64,000 bases of DNA from Pseudeuparius sepicola (GCA_963920635.1 OY987299.1:64028692-64092691), one strand, 5' to 3'. Numbered from the stretch's first letter, positions 35,570 through 46,399 are shown. Translations and numbers: made by a program. Notes: generated from the sequence alone by a model not told the origin.

Positions 35570-35790
35570 GGTCCCAAATTCGGTTTTTTATCTTAAGCGA
35601 CAACCGTTTTGCGCAATCTTACAAAGTTTTGGATTTGTGTAAGGCTGTAACGTTTAATTTTCCCGAATATCTTTGTAAAAGTTTGTAAAATGAACATCAA
35701 GTCTACCTCGATCGACCAGTGGCGAAAATGAAAAATTTTCGACGCGCTCTCCAGAAACGTTGCTAGCAACGTTGCTAAATTCACACCGGT
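35570..35790 (-). repeat. right terminal segment of the giant transposon
   Basis: The inverted copy of 16221-16445, including the GCAACGTTGC palindrome next to the tip. It shows almost no divergence from the left copy. Confidence 0.85.
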
Positions 35791-35799
35791 TAGTTTCCG
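35791..35799. repeat. right 9-bp target-site duplication
   Basis: TAGTTTCCG directly follows the right terminus of the palindromic transposon and matches 16212-16220. Confidence 0.85.
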
Positions 35800-35942
35800 G
35801 TGGTTCGACTCATAACCCGATGATTCCTCGCAGAAGAATTTCAAGGATTTTATTTAATATTGGCACGAGTTATTTGGTAAAATAAAATAAGATTTTTGGT
35901 TGGTATCTACGGGGCACCACATTGGTATCTACGGGGCACCAC
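35800..35942. repeat. flank with 22-bp tandem duplication
   Basis: A 22-bp unit (ttggtatctacggggcacca plus two bases) is repeated head to tail at 35900 and 35922. The rest is AT-rich and unassigned. Confidence 0.6.
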
Positions 35943-36740
35943 AAATGTTTCAAATTTTTGGCGATTTATTGGCATTTACCTACACTTTAATTAATTGAAA
36001 AATGTAAGGTTCCATGTTACATTGATAAACCAAGAAATTGCAAATCCATGAAACATAGAAGTTTGCAAAAAACATGCGAAAATAGTTAGTTTTCTAAATA
36101 TTAAAGATGGGGTTTAAAGGGGATTATTTAATCAAAAAAATGTCACTGCTGCAATTTCTTTTTTTTTTGAAAAAGTTGATTTATTAAATTACATTTAGGG
36201 AATAGAAAATCTTATAATACAATAATATATTTTTTGGCATTTCAATTTAAAAAATTTAAGCTTAAAGTTGTTACAATCTAAAGATGAAGAAATGCCATCA
36301 AAGGGGCGAAAACAAAAACTAATGGATAATTAATTAGAATTTCAGATAGTGTGATAAATATGCATCAAAATATTATAATTAATAACTTCATAATTATTTT
36401 ATTTGAATAGTACAATTTTAAGCATAAATTTTTTAAATTGAAATGCCAAAAAAATGTATTTTTGTTTTATAAGATTTTCTATTCCATAAATGTAATTAGA
36501 ATTTAATAAATCAACTTTTTTATCGAAAAAAATTGCAGCAGTCACATTTTTTGATTAAATCCCGTTTAAACCCATCCATCAATATTTAGAAAACGAACTA
36601 TTTTCGGTTGTTTTTTGCAAACTCTATGTTTCATAAATTTGCAATTTCTTGATTTATCAATGTAACATGGAATCTTACATTTTTCAAGTACCTAATTAAA
36701 GTGTAAATTTCAATAAGTAGCGCAAAATTTTAAACAATGA
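35943..36740. mobile_element. fold-back MITE with ~300-bp inverted arms
   Basis: The left arm (35943-36275) and right arm (36415-36740) are inverted copies sharing cactttaatt, gaaaaatgtaag, the gaaacatagaagtttgcaaa region and ggcatttcaatttaaaaaat. The arms have diverged moderately. No coding sequence. Confidence 0.8.
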
Positions 36741-36799
36741 TTAAAACTTTTTTTCGAAATCGAGTTTTTTCGTTTTTTGAATTTTTATTTTTTTACACT

Positions 36800-37203
36800 A
36801 CCAGAAAGTGGAGGTTTCAGCGAACAAAAAGCGCACCGACTTTTTTAAAAAGCCGCATTTTTGACGGGTATTTTCGATTGAAAATGAGGTCATTTTTTCG
36901 CTTTAAAATCAAAATAAAGGATAAAAATAAATATTTTGATTCGATAAAATTACAGCGTGTATGGGACATAAGTAGGTAAGTTTCACCATATTTTGCGAAA
37001 AAAAAATTTTTTTGGGAGATAAAAATTAAAAACCAATAAATCGGTTATTTCGATTTTTCGCCGATATTTTGAGATTATGTGAAAAGTGTAAATACAAAAG
37101 TTGTAGATATTTTTATTACCTACAACTTTGCTATTCAACTTTTTTCGATAGGAGTTGTAGTTTTGCCGGAAATCGTGATAAACCGTTTTCCACCCCTAAA
37201 AGT
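36800..37203 (-). repeat. dispersed repeat, copy 2 (inverted partner of 14.7 kb)
   Basis: The reverse complement of the family at 14733-15140. Shared blocks include aaaccgttttccacccctaaaag at the right end, gtaaatacaaaagttgtag and gattttaa-rich stretches. It carries an insertion of a few bases at several positions compared with copy 1. Confidence 0.7.
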
Positions 37204-37817
37204 ATGCTTTCAATCTCCCACTCCACGCTGACCACACCACAGGTGATCCCCGCTCCTTATTTGTGCGCGATAATACGCTCGCGCGGTCCCCACCTTTCGC
37301 AGGCCACTGTTGCCACTTTGAGCGATATGTCCTCTGATTCGAGGGATTTTTGAGGTCTGCTAGCGACAAAGGAATATCCACTTATTTTCGAGATATTTTT
37401 TTAAAATCTGCATTAAATGAATTAAAAATTAATAATGTTTCTTTCTCTTGTAATTCCTCAACGATTTTGTTTAATTTTACGGATTTTACTGATCCGCATA
37501 GTCTCTGATGCTTCCTAGCATTTTGCGGTTTAAAAGTTAAAGCCTGTTTTACATTTCTTTTGGAATTAATTCATAACCGCCTAAGGTGAGCAAGTGGAAA
37601 TCGGCTTGCAGGCGCTTAATTCCGCTTGGTAACTAGACGCAGCCATGTTATACACTGGTCATGAAATTGGTGGATATTTTTGACTATTGTCAGTTTTTAA
37701 GTATGACCATGACCAACATAATATGAAAAAATATACCTACATTGTTTAATATTATAAATTTCGGCTAGGTATAAATAAATAAATAAACAAAAGGTCACCC
37801 TGCATTAATAACAACGT
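37204..37817. other. unassigned stretch
   Basis: No gene supported. A GC-richer patch at 37200-37370 has no tRNA, rRNA or protein signature. A caccctgcatt motif lies just before the next fold-back element. Confidence 0.3.
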
Positions 37818-38880
37818 AGGGTAGGTCACAAAAAACTCTTATTTTAGCGCGAAGTTTCAGGTCTTAATCTAAAATTTCAAGGCACTACGAATTTTTTTGT
37901 AATAAAAAAAAATCGAAAATCATTTTGAGATTTTTTTTATTTAAAATCTAACACCACAGCCTTAATCAGGACACCCCAAAACCCCCATATACTAAATTTT
38001 AATAAAAAATATAAAGAGAGTTCCATTCTGCAGGTTGTCAAAGTAGGTAGAGCAAAATGGGATTTTCAAACTCATCTGGCATGCCAATAGTGTGTCATGG
38101 AATCCCCTCAAAAGAGTTGAATGGTCAACAGGAAGGCTCAAAGTGTTGGTGTGCAAAAATCGAATACAAAAATATACGGGGTATTTTTCCCCGGGCCATT
38201 TCCAAAAAATTCAATTTTTTTGAATGGAGACCTCTAAACTTGTTCTTTTTGCTCCGATTTCGATGAACTTTTTTTTAGATTTTAGGTCTCAAAAGACTGT
38301 GTTCTGTGACAAGTTGACAAATTTCTACTACAAAAATCAAGGCCTACTTAATTTGACCATATTTTTAGGCAAAATTTCGAGATTTTTTTCTGTTAAAACC
38401 GAGTACACCATTGTATTCGGCATCTCTAAAAACCGATGTACTAAATTTCATCAAAAAATATGGCGTAATAAGAATTCTGCTGATAATTTTAAAAAATATT
38501 TTTTCCCGTAAATGGATTTTATATTTTATATGAATACCCTGTTTATTTTTGTATTGGATCTTTGCACACCAACATTTTGAGCCTTCCATTCAACTATTTT
38601 GAGGGCATTCCATGACACACTATTGACATGCCAGATGCCTTTGAAATTCTCATTTTGCTCAACTTTGACAACCTGTAGAATGGAACTCTCTCTATATTTT
38701 TTATTCAAATTTCGTATATGGGGTTTTTTGGGTGTCCTGATTAACGCTGTGGTGTCAGATTTTAAATAAAAAAATCGTTAAATGATTTTCGTCTTTTTTT
38801 ACTAGAAAAAAATTCGTAGAAGGCCTAGAAAATTGAGACCTGAAACTTCGCGCCAAAATAGAGTTTTTGTGACCTACCCT
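37818..38880. mobile_element. fold-back MITE with ~350-bp inverted arms
   Basis: The left arm 37818-38185 begins agggtaggtcac; the right arm 38530-38880 ends in its complement. Shared blocks include gacctgaaacttcgcgcc (as complement), aaaatctaacaccacag, gttccattctgcaggttgtc and the ggcatgccaatagtgtgtca region. The central 38186-38529 is unique. A solo fragment of the same family lies at 52235-52445. Confidence 0.85.
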
Positions 38881-39582
38881 TAGAAAAGAAACCGGCTAAA
38901 TTCGGATAAAAAATACAAATTTTACAGAGGTGTCTCCATTTCAAACGGGCCACACTGTATGAATTTCTTCATGAATGCGACTTCATGACATGAATAAATT
39001 GTCAGTGTAAAACAGAAATGATCTACAAAAACAATTTGGATCCATCGCTTTCTTTGATTTATTCGGGCGCCATCTAGGGGGATTTTGATACACAATAAGT
39101 AGTGAAAAACTGTAAAAAAAGTAAAAAAAGCTGTAAAATAGTTATTTATGTACCAAGGCACTGAAGTTCAACTTTTTATGACTCGTGTGGAATTTAGTTG
39201 CCGAGGCCTCTGGCCGAGGTGTAGAGTCAGTGAGTCTACGACTTACAATAGGAAAATCTCAAAATCTTAACAATATTGACTTTGTATTAAAAATCCAAAA
39301 ATATTACTATTTATCTATATTCATGAATATACTCCCTGTATATTAATTAAATTACAACTAATTGGAGTAATTGCGAGCCAAAAATAAGCTGAAATATAAT
39401 CAAAAAAATGTTCTGACAGCTAAATATTTGAAGTTCCGACAAAAAAAGATAATTCACGACACCCTCGTTAGGTCTCAAATTTACAAAAGTTAGAAATTCA
39501 TGATACACAGTAGGTTAGCTGCAAGGCAAACAACCCCTCCTTTTTGGTTTTCGAAATATAAAAATTAGGATATTAAATTATA
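38881..39582. other. unassigned stretch
   Basis: No supported gene. It contains ctccctgtatatta near 39331, similar to the ccctgtata termini elsewhere in the window. Confidence 0.3.
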
Positions 39583-39878
39583 GGTACTAAAACTCTATCC
39601 AAGTTACAGAGTCAGTAGATATAAACAAAGTCACATGACCGCATTGCGATCGATTACCAGGGTCGGACTAATGTATGAGATTCTGCAACAAGTCTGCGCT
39701 GGATCCTACCTATGCAGGAAACTCGACTGACGGAAGAGCCGGCCCTGCATTCCACTCGCCGCCTAAACACTTGAGATTTTACGACGGCCAGACCAATAAG
39801 AGAATAGGTCACATCGCGACCATGTGGTGGCCAATGTTTTGATTCACAATCTCTGTAACTTGGATATAGTACAGTACT
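39583..39878. mobile_element. small MITE with ~28-bp inverted ends
   Basis: The left end has tccaagttacagag (39598-39611) and the right end its complement (39851-39864), continued outward by similar bases on each side. There is no coding sequence. Confidence 0.6.
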
Positions 39879-39960
39879 ATTTTATTTTGATTTTCAAATA
39901 TGTTTTCCTTGTAAATAGTGAACAAGAATTGGAAACTTATTTTTATTGGAAAAAATATAT

Positions 39961-40145
39961 TGTTAGAAATATAACGGAACGCGCAATTTCTACTTTTTTT
40001 ATTGTTTATCTAACAGAACAAATTACATGCGCCAGGCTCGAGAGTCGAGTGTCAGATCTTGAATGCTGATCCCCGGTCGAGGCAGACGTCATCCGGCGGA
40101 TGGTCCCGGCAGCCCATTGTTTAGTCTAACGCTGGACATCCAACA
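39961..40145 (-). repeat. 3' LTR (185 bp)
   Basis: It matches 42881-43064 except for single-base differences and one T-run indel, so the insertion is relatively young. It begins tgttagaaat and ends ggacatccaaca on the plus strand. Confidence 0.85.
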
Positions 40146-40230
40146 CGGCCAGACTAGGTGTTCCGTTGTCGGAATCATCCTCCACGGAAGCACACGAAGA
40201 CTCTGTAACATATTAAAAGAATAACACAAT

Positions 40231-40470
40231 GCCAAGGTATATTTCAACCTTGCAACAAATCAAAGCTAAGGTATATTTCAACCTTACAACAAATCAGAGC
40301 CAAGGTATATTTCAACCTTGCAGCAAATCAAAACTAAGGTATATTTCAACCTTACAACAAATCAGAGCCAAGGTATATTTCAACCTTGCAGCAAATCAAA
40401 ACTAAGGTATATTCCAACCTTACAACAAATCAGAGCCAAGGTATATTTCAACCTTGCAGCAAATCAAAGT
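40231..40470. repeat. ~32-bp minisatellite in the retrotransposon 3' region
   Basis: Seven or more copies of aaggtatatttcaacctt followed by a variable gcaacaaatcaaagc-like tail. Two tail variants alternate, giving a ~65-bp higher-order unit. It lies between the integrase end and the 3' LTR. Confidence 0.85.
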
Positions 40471-40574
40471 ATATTACTTGCCAGCATTCGTAGTTGCTGT
40501 AGTTTCACTCTCCAAAAAATCCAACAAGTCGGACATTTCAGTTGCCAACGACTAGCTCGTTGGCCACAACCTTA

Positions 40575-41099
40575 GTTGCTCCTTAGCAGCTTTTATAATT
40601 TTATGTTTACTTGTACCGACTCGTTTCAATTCATAGCGACCTGCTTTGGTGATGTTCATAATTTCGTAGGGGCCCACAAATTCAAAATTCGACTTGCTAA
40701 CATGCAACTTGCTTGCCCTATGTACCAATACAAAATCTCAACTGAATATTGAATGGTGTTTCGTCTGTTTCTATTTAATTTCTCCCTCAGAGATTCGCTC
40801 GGAGCAAGTCGTTCCTTCACTCGTTGTCTATCGAGTGACAAATTTCATATTGGTGTTATATCATGTGACAGGTCATTTAAAACCGCCTGTATTAGTGGAG
40901 TTGCCGATTCGATTCCATTGAGGGCATGTAAAGGACTAATATTAGTTGTCTTTTGTACTGTGGTATTTAAAACCAGCTGGATTTTCCAAAGTACGTTTGG
41001 CCATTCTTGTTTTAATCGTGTTTCAATGCGAATCAAGTTCATAATTGTACGCATGTAGCGCTCGACTTGCCCGTTTGCTCTATGAATGTCGGGCGTCAC
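40575..41099 (-). pseudogene. integrase C-terminal part, out of frame
   Basis: The frame at 41099-40845 contains ANGQVERYMR with the catalytic Glu of the D-D-E integrase core. The tail of the polyprotein continues in another frame to about 40575, with ASCMLASRILNL-type sequence where the C-terminal domain would lie. Frame changes separate it from the main integrase piece near 41110 and from its own tail near 40843. Confidence 0.75.
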
Positions 41100-41120
41100 A
41101 TAATGATATTGAATGTGCCA

Positions 41121-41876
41121 TTAATCAAAAAACTTACAAAGCGACAAATTGTGAAAATTTGTACCGCTGTCCATTACAAATAACTTTGGCGTACCGAAAC
41201 ATGAAATAAAAGTTCGCAGTGCTTTTTGTGTCTCATCAGCTTTGACAGTTTTTAAGGGAATCAGGTCACAATACTTAGTGAAAAAGTCAATTAATACCAA
41301 GAGATGTTTGTATTTTTGAGATGAAACAGGCAATGGTCCAAGGCAATCTACATGGACCGTATGCATCGGGATAGGGATCTTTTCGGGTAGTAGTATGGAT
41401 CCTTGCAAGGGACCAGTTCGTGTTTTCTTGACAGCACAGACGGGACAATGCCTAACATAGTTTTGGAGAAATTGTCTCAAGCGTGGAAACCAAAAGTGTG
41501 CTGCAATTGACTTCAAGGTTTTGTCGGTACCTACATGACACTGTTCGTCATAAAATATACGCAAAACTCTGGGAAGCTGTTTACTGATAACGCGAGTGCC
41601 ATCACAGTCGATCACCGCAGCTAGATTAGTGGTAGTAAATAAATTACAGCCAATAATAACATCGTAATCTAAATGTATAGCCGGAACTACCAAAAATGTT
41701 AAGCTGGTTTGTTGGCCCGTGATCTCAACAGCTGCACTAAATTTATGCTTAGCTAAAATTTCGCCTGGCGTAATACCAGCAATAAAGCATTCGCATCTAA
41801 TCAGATCAGCACGAAAGCGTTCGATGTATTTATCCGTCATCAAAGAAATATTCGCTCCAGTATCAATCAAACCCAT
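41121..41876 (-). CDS. protease-integrase fusion (251 residues), reverse transcriptase deleted
   Basis: The N-terminal ~95 residues are an aspartic protease with the DTGA active-site motif and the YDVIIGCN flap-region block. From about residue 105 the frame passes directly into integrase: the zinc-binding H-H-C-C region (QCH, AAH, CPVC) and the first two core Asp residues in VHVDCLGP and VMDSGTNF. Reverse transcriptase and RNase H, which normally lie between these domains, are absent, yet the frame is uninterrupted. The junction is near 41590. The integrase is cut at the C-terminus by a frame change. Confidence 0.85.
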   Translation of the reverse strand: MGLIDTGANISLMTDKYIERFRADLIRCECFIAGITPGEILAKHKFSAAVEITGQQTSLTFLVVPAIHLDYDVIIGCNLFTTTNLAAVIDCDGTRVISKQLPRVLRIFYDEQCHVGTDKTLKSIAAHFWFPRLRQFLQNYVRHCPVCAVKKTRTGPLQGSILLPEKIPIPMHTVHVDCLGPLPVSSQKYKHLLVLIDFFTKYCDLIPLKTVKADETQKALRTFISCFGTPKLFVMDSGTNFHNLSLCKFFD

Positions 41877-41890
41877 ATAACTTTGTTTGT

Positions 41891-42813
41891 TTATTTTAAC
41901 TTAACTGTCGGCAGTATAATTTTGTCAGACGGCAGACGTGTGAAGTGCACGGCATGGCGACGGTGTTCTATGGAATTTTTAAGGAAACATTTGCTTTCCG
42001 TATGTCCTGTTTTGAAACAGAACGTGCATTTGTTTGAAGCCTCGGGCGTATTAATAATATCCAATCGATTATTGGATTGTGTTGCTGTATTATTCTTATT
42101 TACAATTTGTGATGGAAGCTGTTTCGAGGAACTGCTTAACGTACAATTTCGCTGGACGTGACCCGCGCAGCCACAACGAAAACAAGTCGACCTATTCATT
42201 ACAGCAGACCGTTCTAATCGAGGCCGCTTTATACCGAGTGCTTCTGTGTCTGATTTTACCATTACATCATAACCTGAAGTCTGTTTGCTTAAAGTGCCTA
42301 AATATGAGAACAAATCCGCAATAGATTCAAAATTTCGCATTGTAACCGATTCCTGGATTTTAGGTTCTTTAATTCCATAAACAATTAATTCGATGAAGTC
42401 AGCTGTGCTCCAATTAGCACGCAAATTTTTTAAAAATGACAACTTTTTGTGAGCATAAGTCGTATAGGTGTTAAAGGAATTACTATTGCACATACACGCT
42501 TCATACAGCAAACGTCCTAAAATTTTCTTCGGAGGGAATGCCTCCAAAAAATCAGTTTTGAAATTAGTCCAATTACGTACAGTTGGAATCCAACAATTAA
42601 ACCAAATTTTTGCATCTTTCGTTATGAATCGGCCAACTCTTACCAATACCTGCAGGTCAGACCACATGAATTCTGCTTTGATCTCCTCCACTTTTGCTTT
42701 ATCCAATTTTGGGCATCGTGGATCTCCGGATCAAAGAAGGGCAAATCAATATGATCGGGCACAGCACCACATTGCTTAATGTACTTCACCATTTCCGCCA
42801 TAAATTCTTCCAT
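41891..42813 (-). pseudogene. retrotransposon gag with two zinc knuckles
   Basis: An ATG at 42813 opens a frame of about 35 residues. A frame change near 42700 leads into the 271-residue main frame ending at 41891. That frame carries a capsid-like region and two CCHC knuckles (CFRCGCAGHVQRNC and CTFCFKTGHTESKC). Gag would package RNA in cytoplasmic particles. The frame change may inactivate it, although the main body is open. Confidence 0.8.
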
Positions 42814-42880
42814 GATGAAGGCCGCTTTAGTACAACGCGCGCAGGTAAAATGGGAAGCGCGAAAACGATCCCGCCGCTGC

Positions 42881-43064
42881 TGTTAGAAATATAACGGAAC
42901 GCGCAATTTCTACTTTTTTATTGTTTATCTAACAGAACAAATTACATGCGCCAGGCTCGAGAGTCGAGTGTCAGATCTTGAATGCTGATCCCCGGTCGAG
43001 ACAGACGTCATCCGGCGGCTGGTCCCGGCAGCCCATTGTTTAGTCTAGCGCTGGACATCCAACA
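42881..43064 (-). repeat. 5' LTR (184 bp)
   Basis: The partner of 39961-40145. On the minus strand the sequence just inside it reads gcagcggcgggatcg, similar to the tcagaagtgggatcg found just inside the LTR at 61995-62246. It does not begin with TGG, so the primer cannot be named. Confidence 0.85.
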
Positions 43065-43216
43065 ATATATAAATAAGTACAGACCTGAGAGCCCCACCAA
43101 CTTGAGAGGTGCCAAGCTGTCGCCGCGCTGAAACCGCGGCAGGCTTATATGTATACGCCTACGCGGTTTTTTTGCGATGCCACTGTCGCTTGTAGGCGGG
43201 CGAAAATTTTTTCGCG
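43065..43216. other. short unassigned spacer
   Basis: GC-richer sequence following the LTR; nothing recognisable. Confidence 0.3.
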
Positions 43217-43665
43217 TCGGTTTCCTTCCTTTCCCGTACACATTACATCGCATCAGAAACGCCAAACAAAAAAGTTGTATCTGTTCTGGGAAAACTGAGC
43301 CTGCCCTTGGCATTTGGAGCCGATAAAAAAAACCGGAAGTGCCTATCTCTACTAATGAGAAAGTTATTCACCTCCGAAGGATCAGGATAGGCTGTGGAAA
43401 AAAATTCCATTAAAATCCGAAATATCGGTTTCCTTCCTTTCTCATACACATTCCATCGCAGCGGAAACGAAATTTTTATCTCGCCAAACAGAAAAGTTGT
43501 GTCTGTTCTGGGAAAACTGGGCGTGCCATGGAAAAAATAATTCCTCGATAATTTTCCCCTTGGCATTTGGGGCCGATGCAAAAAACCGGAAGTACCTATC
43601 TCTACCAATGATAAAGTTATTCGCCTCCGAAGGATGAGGGTAGGCTGTGGAAAAAAATTATTCGG
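43217..43665. repeat. tandem dimer of a ~208-241-bp unit
   Basis: Unit 1 (43217-43424) and unit 2 (43425-43665) both begin tcggtttccttcctttc and share gttctgggaaaact, ccttggcatttgg, aaaccggaagt, cctatctctac and cctccgaaggat. Unit 2 carries ~30 extra bases in two insertions. A more degenerate stretch with aaaaaagttgtgtt and gaaaatcgaggtagcc continues to about 43900. Confidence 0.8.
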
Positions 43666-44713
43666 TGCAGCGTCATTTTATCTTCTGCACCTAACGCACT
43701 TTGTCCCGTCTTTCTATCTTGTCACATAAAAAAGTTGTGTTTTCCGGTGAAATCGAGTAGGCCATGAAATTTCTCCGCATTTCCCAATGATTCTACCCTG
43801 GCAACCCAACAAAAGAAGCCAGAGTCTTGTATCTCTAAAGACAAAAAAGTAGCACTTGTTGTGAGAAAATCGAGGTAGCCATGAAGAAATTTCGTCGTCC
43901 ATTTTTTCCCTCTCCCTATCTGCATATAATCAAAACAAACGGCAACCCTCTATCTATAACGACCGAGGAGTTATGGCTGCTTATAGAATTTCGAGGTTAT
44001 GTTGTAAGCCGGTAAGCACTGTGAGTTTGAATGCTCTCCATAACCTAAAAGACGTTTTTTTGCGGTAAAAGTTACCACCATCCTCGTCGACCGCTTCGAA
44101 AAAGCGCAAATATTCAACAGGTGTGCATGCTCTTAGTTATGTAACCTGAAATTCTCACTCCTGTATTCGTCCGAAATCGGCGGTAAATCCCCGGGAACCA
44201 CTCTTGCAAATTGTGTGTTATTTATTTATTATTTCTCGGGGGCGCCGGAAACATCCGAACCTGACCCGAAGACTTGAAGGAAGCTTAAAAATTGCCACCT
44301 TACTTGCAATTTCTGACAATCTCGCGACCTTAGATGAGGGAAGATAGGGGATACGTAAATCCGGCTTTAGACGGCTATCAAACGTGTGACACAAAATCGA
44401 TCGATTTTCGTGATTTTTGTTGCCACCCGAAGACTTCCATTTTCTGGTAGTACCCACCAAACATTTTCATCCGGCGAATCTGTGGCCGATTAGGTGCTGG
44501 CCAGAAATTCCCGTAGCGGCGATGCAGTGGCAATCTATACTGGGCCAATGCAAATAGGTCACACTGGCCAGAGGTCGGTCACTGTTACTTTGCCGGATGT
44601 TCAACATACTGATATTATACACTGGCCCAATGTATGGTGGCCATTACAGTGGTGGCCAACGATATAGTAAAACTGCTTATTAGGTATCATACTTGTGCTG
44701 GCCCGTTAAACAT
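43666..44713. other. non-coding stretch with TGGCC-rich cluster
   Basis: No supported gene. At 44475-44660 there is a cluster of degenerate tggcc/ggccaat boxes (gtgctggccag, actgggccaatgc, cactggccagagg, actggcccaatg, ggtggccatta, ggtggccaacg). A similar cluster recurs at 47875-48170. Confidence 0.45.
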
Positions 44714-45010
44714 ACTTCACCAAAATGTTATTTATTGATTTTAACCCTATTGTTCATTTTTTTCAAAAAAGTAATTCACAAGAAAGTATTTTTGTCGTCA
44801 ATGGGCACCTCGTCATTACAATTAGTTTGGTACCTAATCGATAGTAGGTAGGTACCTAGTTTTCGAGAAAAAAAATGCATAAAACAAACTATCGATTACC
44901 GCACTAATTTCTTGTAGTGCCCAATGACAACAAAAAACTTTCTTGTGAATTACTTTTTGAAAAAAAGTACAATTGCGTTAAAATCCACAAAATAGCATTT
45001 TGGGTGAAGT
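44714..45010. mobile_element. MITE with ~95-bp inverted ends
   Basis: The left end acttcaccaaaatg...gtcaatgggcac (44714-44808) is mirrored at 44915-45010 (gtgcccaatgac...ttgggtgaagt). The centre contains a second small inverted pair (atcgatag / ctatcgat). No coding sequence. Confidence 0.8.
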
Positions 45011-45870
45011 CGCCCAAGTTGTCAGCAGCCTTTTGGGTACACAAATAAAAATCACTAAGTAAAATACTTATGAAAGGATAGACAACCAAATGGCTGTCAA
45101 ACCATCAAACCTTGGTGATGAAAACAAATTTCCTATTTAAATTATTACAAAAGTGACTAAATATTGGAACGTAAATTTCTCACATTAATGTAGGATTTGA
45201 CAGATTTGGCAATTGTGTATCCTCTCTTAAATATTATACTGAACAGATTAATATGTACTTAAAAAATAATATATTTTCTTTGAATTTATTATACATCATA
45301 GTCTTAGGTAGGTAAGTTTATATTTTTCTAGAGCAGAGAGCCGCAGACCTACGAGTACCTATATACAAGGTCTGTGATATTCTATAGGTAACCATTCGTT
45401 TGCTCACCTGAGATTTTTTTATTTATTCTAACCATAGACTTATGAACAAGGGAGACTCAACCATTCATTGTTGAATAGGCTTTTGTTGTGAATCAAACAT
45501 TGCTATGAGTGCGAGAGAGAAAAAGAGAGAGAGAACTTCATAATTCCGACTCCGAGCATCGCGGCCCAGGTTGACATCTAACCTAATATTTTGTGGTTGA
45601 CACAATTCCGACCAGAATATTTAATACGCCAGTGGCGAAAGATTTTTAAAAAATAATAAAATTAGTTGGGAACAAACATTATATTTTTATGATTTTTGTT
45701 ATACTGGTTGGAGTATATCTAGGCATTAACCTATAATATACGCAAAATAAACCGAATTATCATTAAAAAATGTTTAGATAATATTTTGACTTTAATATTA
45801 CAACATATTAATTTTTTCAGTAAAAATAGGAAATAAGAAACACTTGCTGTTACTTTACAATCGTTTATTT
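45011..45870. other. unassigned AT-rich stretch
   Basis: No gene or repeat supported; includes a short ga-rich run near 45510. Confidence 0.3.
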
Positions 45871-46399
45871 AGATGGCATTGTTGCCTACTTATTTCCAAA
45901 AAATTAGTTGCCTACTCCAAAGTCAAAGCCACCTGCGATGCTACAAACGAGGCTAAAAATCCAAACTCATATTAGGCATTTTTTTTTTCAAAAAAATTTA
46001 CTAAAAAAGTTGTTCAGACTAGATTCAGAACCCTAAATCCAAAATTTAAGTAAAATTTAAGTAAAAATTTAAAATTTGTTTTGTAGCTTTTATTTTAAAA
46101 TAATTACTTTATGAAAACAATTTGCCTTCAAAACTTCCATCGCGCACTTTTCTAAACACAGAAAATTATTAAATTGCTGTTTTTCGAATTTAATTTTTTA
46201 AAATCTTTTTTGATTTTGACAAAATTTTGGATTTAGGGTTCTGAATCGATTCTGAACAACTTTTTTTAGTAAATTTTTTTGAAAAAAAAAGCCCAATATG
46301 ACTTTCGGATTTTTAGCCTCGTTTGTGGCATCGCAGGTGGCTTTGACTTTGGAGTAGGCAACTAATTTTTTGGAAATAAGTAGGCAACAATGCCATCTA
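45871..46399. mobile_element. fold-back MITE with ~190-bp inverted arms
   Basis: The left arm starts agatggcattgttgcctac and the right arm ends in its complement at 46399. Shared inner blocks are the ggcaactaattttttgga region, the gtggctttgactttggagta region, gcctcgtttg and tggatttagggttctgaatc. Spacer about 46050-46190. Confidence 0.8.

Larger units (their letters stand above)
16221..35790. mobile_element. giant palindromic MULE-like DNA transposon, 19.6 kb, two transposase-protease genes
   Basis: Both ends read ACCGGTGTGAATTTAGCAAC inward (from 16221 on the plus strand and from 35790 on the minus strand). They remain nearly identical for over 200 bp, with one difference noticed (gatag against gattg). 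The 9-bp sequence TAGTTTCCG lies directly outside each end (16212-16220 and 35791-35799), a target duplication of the length typical of Mutator-like elements. Each arm holds, outside to inside: a unique end, a ~163-bp tandem block, one outward-pointing gene, a ~285-bp leader and a ~157-bp tandem block. The arms (about 10.1 and 9.4 kb) meet near 26340-26395. The arrangement is that of a fold-back element whose inverted repeats have engulfed the whole element, genes included. Confidence 0.9.
39961..43064 (-). mobile_element. Ty3/gypsy-like LTR retrotransposon lacking reverse transcriptase
   Basis: Long terminal repeats of 184-185 bp bound it (39961-40145 and 42881-43064), starting TGTT and ending AACA, with ATAT directly outside both. 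Gag, protease and integrase are on the minus strand. At 3.1 kb it is much shorter than an autonomous gypsy element because reverse transcriptase and RNase H are missing. Some gene parts are out of frame. It is a deleted copy. Confidence 0.85.

Noticed and set aside
14733..37203. The inverted flank repeats as the true ends of an even larger palindrome
   Set aside because: DNA between these repeats and the transposon tips is not mirrored, and the 9-bp duplication defines the ends at 16221 and 35790.
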